Assembly (NCBI GenBank): GCA_018715905.1
Contig: DVKS01000037.1
Coordinates: 1-38,057, forward strand
Reading direction: 5' to 3'
Source of the DNA: Candidatus Caccovicinus merdipullorum
GTDB lineage: Bacteria > Bacillota > Clostridia > Lachnospirales > Lachnospiraceae
Length of the DNA stretch: 38,057 bases
The translations under genes and the position numbers were made by a program. The notes under the pieces are model-generated. The model did not search any database, had not been told where the DNA came from, and saw only the letters and a list, made by a program, of their open reading frames with translations. Positions 30,820-38,057 of this stretch are shown here, piece by piece (within the stretch, counting starts at the first letter, position 1; each line of letters starts with the position of its first letter).

Positions 30820-30866
30820 AAAAAACGGCTGTCCCGGCAGGATTCACTTGCCTGCCCGAACAGCCG
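30820..30866 (-). terminator. Intrinsic terminator of the V/A-ATPase operon
   Basis: CGGCTGT and CGGCAGG-type arms form a long GC-rich hairpin (30826-30866) followed on the minus strand by TTTTTTG. It lies about 38 nt past the atpD stop. The plus strand also shows a T-rich tail (CTTTCTTTATT), but no plus-strand gene uses it. Confidence 0.85.
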
Positions 30867-30903
30867 CTTTCTTTATTCCACAGAAAACTTCGATTTACAC
30901 TTT

Positions 30904-31572
30904 TTATGATTCTGCTGCCCGTTCCCGGTAATGGTGGGCCGACTCCAGCATCATATCTTTTACTTTCATCAGCCTGGTCTGGGAGCTGCGCTCGTTTTCA
31001 TCCAGCTTCATGGTAATATAGCGGATGTTCTGTCTGGTCTCCGGGATCACCACATGCTCCAGGGCGTTGACTCTGCGGCGGGTCTTCTCGATCTCCGCCG
31101 CCATCAGCTGGCAGGATTTCTCGCATTCCGCCAGTTTAAGAAGATCCGGCAGAAGATCCGCCAGCTTCTTAACTGCGTCATCCAGGTCCCCTGAAGTAAA
31201 AGCAAATCCGTAGGAATAAATGTCATTGGGATCCGGCGTCCTGGTGCTGCTTTTGAATACAGGGATCTCCACGCTCATGACGTTTTTCGTCTCCGCTTCC
31301 AGATAAACCTCCTGCTTAGGCGCCATCAGCGCCACATTCAAAGCCTCCTGGGACATGCCGGCCCGGGCAAGGACGAAATTCTGGTTTGCCTCCCTGATCC
31401 CGGCCTCCACCTTCTCCCGCAGGGCCTTATTCTCCCGGACCATTTCCAGAAACTGCCGCATCAGCTCATCCCGTTTGTCTTTCAGGAGTTTATATCCCCG
31501 GGTAGCTGTAACCAGTTTCTTTTTAAGCCTGGTCAGTTCCATCCGGGTAGGGTTCACATGTTTTGCACTCAT
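30904..31572 (-). CDS. atpD: V/A-type ATPase subunit D
   Basis: Central rotor-stalk subunit of the V/A-type ATPase, 222 aa, mostly two long antiparallel helices. The N-terminus PTRMELTRLKKKLVTATRGY is diagnostic of subunit D. A middle region (about 100-135, FKSSTRTPDPNDIYSYGFAF) separates the helical arms, and the C-terminal helix (TRRRVNALEHVVIPETRQNI) completes the coil inside the A3B3 head. It is the last gene of the operon, 17 nt after atpB, with GGGAG upstream of the ATG. The terminator follows. Confidence 0.93.
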   Translation of the reverse strand: MSAKHVNPTRMELTRLKKKLVTATRGYKLLKDKRDELMRQFLEMVRENKALREKVEAGIREANQNFVLARAGMSQEALNVALMAPKQEVYLEAETKNVMSVEIPVFKSSTRTPDPNDIYSYGFAFTSGDLDDAVKKLADLLPDLLKLAECEKSCQLMAAEIEKTRRRVNALEHVVIPETRQNIRYITMKLDENERSSQTRLMKVKDMMLESAHHYRERAAES

Positions 31573-31589
31573 GGCAGTCCGCTCCCCTC

Positions 31590-32963
31590 CTAGCTCTCTT
31601 CATAGTACTGATCCAGGAACTTATCCTTGATTCTCTTTAACTCGCTTCTGGGCAGGATCCGCAGAAGTTTCCAGCCGATATCCATGGTCTCCTCGATATC
31701 CCGGTTTACATAGTAGCCCTGGGACACATACTGCCGCTCAAACTCATCGGCAAACTGCGCATACAGCTTATCCATATCCGTCAGCGCCGCATCGCCTAGG
31801 ATTACCATCAGCTCCTTGGCATCCTTTCCTCTTGCATAGGCTGCAAACAGCTGGTTCATCACATCTGCATGGTCCGCCCTGGTTTTTCCTTCTCCGATCC
31901 CCTTGTCTTTCAGACGGGACAGGGAGGGCAGCACATCAATGGGCGGAGTCACGTTCTTCCGGTACAGCTCACGGCTTAAGATGATCTGTCCCTCGGTGAT
32001 GTAGCCGGTCAGGTCAGGAATGGGGTGGGTCTTATCATCCTCGGGCATAGTAAGAATGGGAATCAGGGTAATGGAGCCGTTCTTCCCCTTCTGCCGTCCC
32101 GCTCTCTCATAAAGAGAGGCCAGGTCCGTATACATGTAGCCCGGATAACCGCGCCGTCCCGGCACTTCCTTTCTGGCTGCGGAAATCTCCCGCAGGGCGT
32201 CTGCATAGTTGGTAATGTCTGTAAGGATAACCAGAACATGCATATTCTTTTCAAAGGCCAGATACTCTGCCGCCGTCAGCGCCATGCGGGGCGTGGCAAT
32301 CCGCTCTACCGCCGGGTCATTGGCCAGATTGATAAACATGACGCTCCGATCGATAGCTCCCGTCTCCCGGAAGCTCTCCATAAAGAAATTCGCTTCCTCA
32401 AAGGTAATTCCCATGGCTGCAAACACCACGGCGAAAGGCTCGCTGGTTCCCCGAACCTTCGCCTGTCTGGCAATCTGCGCCGCCAGATTGGCATGGGGAA
32501 GTCCGGATGCGGAAAAGATGGGAAGCTTCTGCCCCCGCACCAGAGTATTCAGCCCATCGATGGCTGAGATTCCCGTCTGTATGAACTCCTGAGGATAATT
32601 TCTGGCCGCCGGGTTCATGGGCAGGCCGTTGATATTCATCCGCTTTTCCGGAAGGATCTCCGGGCCTCCGTCTATGGGGCGTCCCAGTCCGTCAAAAATC
32701 CGGCTTAACATATCCTCCGATACGCCTAACTCCATGGACCTTCCCAGGAAACGTACCTTGCTGGATTCCAGGTTGATTCCGGCAGACGCCTCAAACAGCT
32801 GCACCAGCGCATTCCCGCCGTCGATCTCCAAGACCTTGCACCGTCTCTTTTCCCCGTCCGCCAGCTCAATCTCGCCAAGCTCATCGTAAGTAACATTCTG
32901 TACTCCCCGCACCAGCATCAGAGGACCTGCCACCTCTTCTATGGTTCTGTATTCTTTCGGCAT
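31590..32963 (-). CDS. atpB: V/A-type ATPase subunit B
   Basis: Non-catalytic nucleotide-binding subunit of the A3B3 head, 457 aa. It has the ATPase beta-barrel and nucleotide domain but no Walker A: the equivalent stretch reads [26 protein letters not shown]-like catalytic residues are absent; [14 protein letters not shown] and the C-terminal helical bundle match subunit B. Its ATG overlaps the stop of atpA (TGATG), so translation is coupled. GAAAGGAGG lies just upstream inside atpA. Confidence 0.95.
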   Translation of the reverse strand: MPKEYRTIEEVAGPLMLVRGVQNVTYDELGEIELADGEKRRCKVLEIDGGNALVQLFEASAGINLESSKVRFLGRSMELGVSEDMLSRIFDGLGRPIDGGPEILPEKRMNINGLPMNPAARNYPQEFIQTGISAIDGLNTLVRGQKLPIFSASGLPHANLAAQIARQAKVRGTSEPFAVVFAAMGITFEEANFFMESFRETGAIDRSVMFINLANDPAVERIATPRMALTAAEYLAFEKNMHVLVILTDITNYADALREISAARKEVPGRRGYPGYMYTDLASLYERAGRQKGKNGSITLIPILTMPEDDKTHPIPDLTGYITEGQIILSRELYRKNVTPPIDVLPSLSRLKDKGIGEGKTRADHADVMNQLFAAYARGKDAKELMVILGDAALTDMDKLYAQFADEFERQYVSQGYYVNRDIEETMDIGWKLLRILPRSELKRIKDKFLDQYYEES

Positions 32964-34738
32964 CAGAAGTCCTCCTTTCTGCCCAGTTCATCCCGAAGCT
33001 GGTCATCCAGAAGCGTTTCCGTCTTCCGGAAGGCCTCTTCCACTTCCGCCTCGTCCACATATTTAAACCGTCCGATGTTCTCACGCACCGGCAGGGCCAC
33101 CAGCCGCTCAATCGCCACGCCGGCTGCCAAAGCTTCTCCGGCTTTTTTATAATAATCCAGGATCAGTTCCATCATCCGGTACTGCTTGTTTAATGAAGTA
33201 TAGGTGTCTGTCTCATGGAAGGCATTCTGGTGCAGGAAATCCTCACGGATGGAACGTGCCGCTTCCAGCTTAAGCCGGTCCGGCGCTGACAAGGCATCCA
33301 TACCTACCAGCTGAACGATCTCGTTTAACTCCGCCTCTTCCTGCAGAAGCCGCATGATCTGTGCACGCATTCCCGTCCAGTTCTCCTCCACCTGGGCATT
33401 GAACCATTTCTCCAGAGTATCCACATAAAGGGAATAGCTGGACAGCCAGTTAATAGCCGGGAAATGACGCTTATAAGCCAGATCGGAATCCAGGCTCCAG
33501 AATACCTTTACAATCCGCAGGGTAGCCTGGGTTACCGGTTCTGATGTGTCGCCTCCTGCCGGGGATACGGCACCGATTACCGACAGCGCTCCCTCCCGTC
33601 CGTCTTTTCCCAGGGAAATCACCCTTCCGGCCCGCTCATAAAACTGTGCCAGACGGGATCCTAAATAAGCCGGATATCCTTCTTCGCCGGGCATCTCTTC
33701 CAGACGTCCCGACATCTCCCGCAGCGCTTCTGCCCAGCGGGAAGTGGAATCTGCCATCAGCGCCACGGAATATCCCATATCCCGGAAATACTCTGCAATG
33801 GTGATGCCCGTATATATGGATGCCTCACGGGCAGCCACCGGCATATCGGATGTATTTGCAATCAGCACCGTCCTGGCCATCAGAGATTTTCCGGTCTTGG
33901 GATCCTTCAGCTCCGGGAACTCATTTAATACATCAGTCATCTCATTTCCCCGCTCGCCGCAGCCGATATACACCACAATATCCGCATCGGCCCACTTGGC
34001 CAGCTGATGCTGCACCACCGTCTTTCCGGAACCAAAGGGACCGGGAACTGCAGCCACACCGCCCTTGGCAATGGGGAAGAGCGTATCGATTACCCTCTGC
34101 CCCGTCACCAGCGGCATTTCCGGCGACAGCTTCTTCTGATAAGGACGTCCCCGGCGCACCGGCCACCGCTGCATCAGGCTTACCGGATGTTCTTTTCCCT
34201 TCTCGTCGGTAATCACAGCCACCGTATCCTCTACGGTATGCTCTCCCGGATAAATGGCCGTCAGGGTCCCTTTCATTCCCGGCGGAACCATGATCTTATG
34301 ATTTACCACTTCCGTCTCCTGAACCGTCCCCAGGATATCTCCGCCGGATACCATCTCGCCTGCCGATGCAGAGGGCTGAAAATCCCATTTTCTTTCTCTC
34401 TTAAGAGACGGCACTTCCACACCCCGGTTCAGCAGATTTCCGCCTGTTACCTTCATGATATCATCCAGCGGACGCTGGATTCCGTCATAAATACTTCCGA
34501 TCAGGCCGGGCCCAAGCTCTACACTCATGGGTACACCTGTTGATTCCACCGGTTCCCCGGGTCCCAGGCCGGATGTCTCCTCATACACCTGGATGGACGC
34601 CTGATCTCCATGAATCTCTATAATCTCGCCGATCAGCCGCTGGCTGCTTACCCGCACTACATCGGACATGTTCGCATCGCGCATGCCCTCTGCAATAACC
34701 AACGGCCCGGCCACTTTCTTGATTACGCCTTTGCTCAT
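32963..34738 (-). CDS. atpA: V/A-type ATPase catalytic subunit A
   Basis: Catalytic subunit of 591 aa. N-terminal barrel, then the non-homologous insertion typical of A subunits (about 115-200), then Walker A GPFGSGKT (233-240) and the GERGNE catalytic glutamate loop (E262). [24 protein letters not shown] and [11 protein letters not shown] segments match the family. It hydrolyses or makes ATP in three copies around the rotor. ATG at 34738 follows AGGAGG. It lies 42 nt after atpF and overlaps atpB by one base. Confidence 0.96.
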   Translation of the reverse strand: MSKGVIKKVAGPLVIAEGMRDANMSDVVRVSSQRLIGEIIEIHGDQASIQVYEETSGLGPGEPVESTGVPMSVELGPGLIGSIYDGIQRPLDDIMKVTGGNLLNRGVEVPSLKRERKWDFQPSASAGEMVSGGDILGTVQETEVVNHKIMVPPGMKGTLTAIYPGEHTVEDTVAVITDEKGKEHPVSLMQRWPVRRGRPYQKKLSPEMPLVTGQRVIDTLFPIAKGGVAAVPGPFGSGKTVVQHQLAKWADADIVVYIGCGERGNEMTDVLNEFPELKDPKTGKSLMARTVLIANTSDMPVAAREASIYTGITIAEYFRDMGYSVALMADSTSRWAEALREMSGRLEEMPGEEGYPAYLGSRLAQFYERAGRVISLGKDGREGALSVIGAVSPAGGDTSEPVTQATLRIVKVFWSLDSDLAYKRHFPAINWLSSYSLYVDTLEKWFNAQVEENWTGMRAQIMRLLQEEAELNEIVQLVGMDALSAPDRLKLEAARSIREDFLHQNAFHETDTYTSLNKQYRMMELILDYYKKAGEALAAGVAIERLVALPVRENIGRFKYVDEAEVEEAFRKTETLLDDQLRDELGRKEDF

Positions 34739-34780
34739 CTCTACCTCCTGTTTACGTCAGCAGTATCTCCACCCAGGCAG

Positions 34781-35104
34781 CTACTGCCCGTTAAAGATGA
34801 TATCGGATCCCACTGCCTGCTCCACTGACTTTTTTACGGCCATAATGCCCCGGCCCGTATTCCCGGACGCTCCCGGAATCAGGATCACTGCCGGAAGTCC
34901 GGCCGACCGGTACCGCTCGATCTCCGGCTCGATTTTGGCTGCCAGCGCTTCCGTAATATAGATCACGGCATAGTCGCCTCCCTCTGCCAGCTCCCTGAGT
35001 TTTTTCTCTGCCGTCTGGGGATCCGTGATGGAAAAGGGAACCAGTCCTAAAGCGGCAAATCCGTAAATGCTGTCCTGATCTCCCATTACCGCTATTTTAT
35101 ACAT
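34781..35104 (-). CDS. atpF: V/A-type ATPase subunit F
   Basis: Small rotor-stalk subunit of 107 aa with a CheY-like alpha/beta fold: MYKIAVMGDQDSIYGFAALG at the N-terminus and ALAAKIEPEIERY...PAVILIPGA in the middle. It binds subunit D and can regulate ATP hydrolysis. Its start overlaps the stop of atpC by 8 nt (ATGTATAA), indicating coupled translation. In Enterococcus nomenclature this subunit is NtpG. Confidence 0.92.
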   Translation of the reverse strand: MYKIAVMGDQDSIYGFAALGLVPFSITDPQTAEKKLRELAEGGDYAVIYITEALAAKIEPEIERYRSAGLPAVILIPGASGNTGRGIMAVKKSVEQAVGSDIIFNGQ

Positions 35105-36062
35105 ATGTCTCTCTCACCCTTTCCCGGATCGACTGCTCCGGAAGCTGATTCTTCTTTCCGGACAGCACGATGCGAACCGATTTGATCTCACTCTCCCTGG
35201 CCAGAACATAGGCCGCCAGGGGGCCCAATCCAAAGGCATTGTAAAGCTGAGGACGGATCCGCCGGATCAGAAGGTTGTCGCACCACCGCTCAAAAGCGGA
35301 AAGCGATTCCTTCATCACAGCCGCTCCTTCGTGATACTCCGTAGTATCCAGATATTTTGCCACTGCTTCCTCTCCTTCTGCCGCCGCATCCGCCAGCCGG
35401 TCTTTATCGAGAGAATCGCAGGAGGCCAGGGCCCGCATAAGAAACCCACGGTCCTTTCCTGTCCTGCAGGCTCTGACCGCCGTCTTGATATCCGCACAGG
35501 CCACAGTAAGTTCCGCATACAGCATAAGGAACGGATCGCCGGAATCTTTTCCTGCTTTATAAATCGCTTCCAGAGCCGCCCGGTCAATTAAAATATCGCA
35601 GAGCTGCCCGTCACCGGTCTGTAAAAGCACTTTCTGGGCTTCCCTTGCCGGAGCCTGCATGGCCTCCGGCAGTTCCTCAAAGCGATTTTCCGAAAGCGCC
35701 TTTCGTATGGTGTCTGCCGGTACCGTACCCTGCTCTATGTAGATATTGGACAATTCCGTACGGTGTCTGCAGCTTTTCACAGCAGCCTTCAGATTGCTGT
35801 AATCATTTGCATATAAAAACACATTAAATACAGAAGTATCTCCCAGAAGCTCTTCCATCAGCTCCCAGGTCTTGCGCCGCTCCCGTGCAAGCATTTCCTC
35901 CCAGTCATCCTGTCCGCCTTCCCAGCCCTTTTCCTTTAGGAGCCGGATACAGGTCTCATAATCCGGAGCGGACAGAAGCTGTTCAAAAAAGTCGGCAGAC
36001 AGCAGAGACAGTTCTTTCGTCCGGATGCGGGCAACCTCATATAAATATTGATTATCTGCCAT
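35097..36062 (-). CDS. atpC: V/A-type ATPase subunit C
   Basis: Funnel-shaped subunit (yeast d homologue) that links the rotor stalk to the K ring, 321 aa, almost all helical. The ADNQYLYEVARIRTKELSLL start, NDYSNLKAAVK and DNLLIRRIRPQLYNAFGLGP then LAAYVLARESE are typical of the family. The ATG at 36062 is preceded by GGAGG at 8 nt; an ATG at 36080 lies before that site. It lies 36 nt after atpE and overlaps atpF. Confidence 0.92.
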   Translation of the reverse strand: MADNQYLYEVARIRTKELSLLSADFFEQLLSAPDYETCIRLLKEKGWEGGQDDWEEMLARERRKTWELMEELLGDTSVFNVFLYANDYSNLKAAVKSCRHRTELSNIYIEQGTVPADTIRKALSENRFEELPEAMQAPAREAQKVLLQTGDGQLCDILIDRAALEAIYKAGKDSGDPFLMLYAELTVACADIKTAVRACRTGKDRGFLMRALASCDSLDKDRLADAAAEGEEAVAKYLDTTEYHEGAAVMKESLSAFERWCDNLLIRRIRPQLYNAFGLGPLAAYVLARESEIKSVRIVLSGKKNQLPEQSIRERVRETYV

Positions 36063-36098
36063 CGCCAGTTCCTCCTTCACCCATTCAGTCCCTGCCGT

Positions 36099-36692
36099 CT
36101 AAGGAAACAGGATCTTGTGAACCACATCCTGGAGCTGTTCCCTGGCAGAATCGAATATCGCATCAAAAGAACAATTCTCCTCAATGCCCCCATAGCTGAG
36201 CACAAAACCGCCTTCGATCTCCCGAGGCTCCGAAGCGATCGTAAGGACTGCCTTCTTTCCGGCCGCCGCGGCATTCATCCGTTCTTCCAGGTCCTCAGGA
36301 AGACGTTTTAAATCTGCTTCAGAAAAATAAATGGTTCCATGACCCTCCATGGCCGATTCTGCCGCCAGCTTCACTACCGCGTCAAAGTACCGCTCCGATT
36401 CGAGATTCTTTGCCTCTTTCAGAGCTTCAGAGAGGACCTGGCCGATCAGTTCCTGCTTCTTTGCCAGGATGCCCTGGCGCACCTTTAAATCTGCTGCTGA
36501 GCGTCCCCGCTTAAGGATCTCCTCTGTCATCCGCTTTGAAGACTCCAGGATCCCGGCACACTCCTCATCCGCCTCCGCTTTCGCCTGTTCAAGGATCTGC
36601 TGCGCCTTTTCTTCGGCAGCAGCCACAACACCGGCGGCGGCTTCTTCCGATTCATTCCGAATCTGACTGATGATTTTCTCTAATCCAGCCAT
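36099..36692 (-). CDS. atpE: V/A-type ATPase subunit E
   Basis: Peripheral stalk subunit of 197 aa. The N-terminal two thirds is a long Ala/Glu-rich coiled coil (EEAAAGVVAAAEEKAQQILE onward), and the C-terminal third is the globular head that contacts the A3B3 top, ending IFDSAREQLQDVVHKILF. The separate H/G stalk partner is not in this window and should lie upstream of subunit I. A GGGAG site precedes the ATG. Confidence 0.9.
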   Translation of the reverse strand: MAGLEKIISQIRNESEEAAAGVVAAAEEKAQQILEQAKAEADEECAGILESSKRMTEEILKRGRSAADLKVRQGILAKKQELIGQVLSEALKEAKNLESERYFDAVVKLAAESAMEGHGTIYFSEADLKRLPEDLEERMNAAAAGKKAVLTIASEPREIEGGFVLSYGGIEENCSFDAIFDSAREQLQDVVHKILFP

Positions 36693-36719
36693 ACCTCGCT
36701 CTCCCTTCTCCGTCTGTCA

Positions 36720-37214
<495 letters not shown>

Positions 37215-38057
37215 CTATATATCCTCCTCGACCTTAAAATATTTTGTGTGCTCCGCAAATGGAGCGAATTTCCTTCCTCCGCCTTCGTAGAACTTCCCGA
37301 AAAATTCCACGAACTGCAGACGGTTGGTATGTACATAGGCTCCCATGGCATTGATGGCCAGGTTCAGTGCATGGCCGATCACAAATACCAGGATAAATAA
37401 GACCGCACCCGGTATGGAATTTCCCAGCATACTTCCCATCTTATTAAATACGGTAGAAATCACGCTGGTGGCAAGTCCCAGAGCCAGGAGCCTGGAATAC
37501 GACAAAATATCGCTTAAGTACGATGTAATGCCGTAGGCGCCGTAAAGACCTTTTAACAGCCGCTTTCCCCAGTTCCTCGATTCCCGTCCGCTGGTAAATA
37601 CAATGCCCACAAATCCTACTGCCGCTGCTGCTGCCGCAATCTGTCCCACTGCAGGAGACAAGGTAAATCCCAGTCCCAGCATATCAGTAAACATGGACAT
37701 AGTCAGCATATAGATCACAGCGCCGCCTACCAGCAGATACCAGAACACCACATCATAGATGCCGTCTGCCAGATGGCCGCTCTTTATGGAACAATAAAGC
37801 TTAACGCCAAGTCCCGTAAACAGATGAACGATGCCGAAACAGAAGGAAAATACCAGCATCTTCATTGGCATCGATACCGGCTCAAACCACAGAGGGGCAA
37901 GCCGGATATCCGGCCGGTTAAAGAAAGTAGTGGCAATCACGTTCACCGCATCGCCGAAGAAGCTTCCGAACATAAATCCCCAGAATGTGGTGGAAATGCC
38001 GCTGTACAGAAACATCTTCAAAGTCTTTTTAAGCCCCGGCTCCATATTCGGATACTT
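37215..38057 (-). CDS. atpI: V/A-type ATPase subunit I (5' end outside window)
   Basis: C-terminal 280 residues of the stator membrane subunit (yeast a homologue, usually about 650 aa). The frame is open to the window edge (KYPN before the first ATG), so the N-terminal part is missing. Several membrane helices are present, and the essential arginine lies in SDILSYSRLLALGLATS; it faces the K-ring glutamate. The C-terminal motif GHALNLAINAMGAYVHTNRL then QFVEFFGKFYEGGG is diagnostic. It ends 3 nt before atpK, and all genes to atpD follow in the same direction. Confidence 0.93.
   Translation of the reverse strand, partial: KYPNMEPGLKKTLKMFLYSGISTTFWGFMFGSFFGDAVNVIATTFFNRPDIRLAPLWFEPVSMPMKMLVFSFCFGIVHLFTGLGVKLYCSIKSGHLADGIYDVVFWYLLVGGAVIYMLTMSMFTDMLGLGFTLSPAVGQIAAAAAAVGFVGIVFTSGRESRNWGKRLLKGLYGAYGITSYLSDILSYSRLLALGLATSVISTVFNKMGSMLGNSIPGAVLFILVFVIGHALNLAINAMGAYVHTNRLQFVEFFGKFYEGGGRKFAPFAEHTKYFKVEEDI

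Noticed and set aside
30358..30821. Two overlapping minus-strand open frames in the symporter leader
   Set aside because: The riboswitch, promoter and terminator explain this stretch, and neither frame has a ribosome site.

Overview
The window is typical of an anaerobic low-GC Gram-positive of the Clostridia, most like Lachnospiraceae. I infer this from gene content and not from any search: a V/A-type ATP synthase operon in clostridial order, a cmk-ispH-rpsA block, a LicT-controlled PTS operon, a 2-hydroxyacyl-CoA dehydratase with its activase, an AEC carrier and CmpB-family membrane proteins, with strong AGGAGG ribosome sites and consensus sigma-A promoters throughout. Nearly everything is on the minus strand. 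The only convincing plus-strand gene is an AEC transporter, plus one decayed plus-strand remnant. No tRNA, rRNA, CRISPR array or insertion sequence was seen.

Layout (minus-strand units read right to left). 1-3103: two PLP aminotransferases (the second hisC-like) followed by a YtvI-type permease cut by the window edge. 3199-6586: a self-contained sugar PTS operon (licT antiterminator, IIA, HPr-like protein, IIBC) behind a promoter, a RAT antiterminator and an overlapping terminator. 6650-7504: a lone AAA ATPase. 7626-10347: rpsA, ispH and cmk behind one promoter. 10404-12455: a secreted YHYH-type protein and a duplicated CmpB-family membrane protein, with a perfect 14-bp inverted repeat on the promoter. 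12591-12890: a plus-strand terminator and the remnant of a DUF2798 gene. 12887-15659: a membrane-anchored coiled-coil protein and a GntR/FCD regulator, divergent from the AEC carrier. 15723-19081: a UvrA-like protein without the UvrB-binding domain, and a phosphoesterase. 19125-22171: a YtcJ-like amidohydrolase and an iron alcohol dehydrogenase. 22202-27127: a run of flavin reductase, 110-aa unknown protein, frameshifted J-domain gene, 2-hydroxyacyl-CoA dehydratase subunit, dehydratase-activase fusion and tag. 27163-30736: an AGCS cation symporter and a second YtcJ-like amidohydrolase behind a lysine riboswitch. 30820-38057: the V/A-ATPase operon (I-K-E-C-F-A-B-D), with subunit I cut by the window edge.

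The most unusual points are the lysine riboswitch (L-box) in front of an alanine/glycine-type symporter and an amidohydrolase; an HPr-like protein with His15 kept but Asp in place of regulatory Ser46; the fusion of a dehydratase subunit to its own ATP-dependent activator beside a J-domain gene broken in a G run; and the perfect palindrome over the cmpB-like promoter. No single complete novel system can be proved from sequence alone. The lysine-regulated transporter and hydrolase pair is the best candidate for a new functional assignment.
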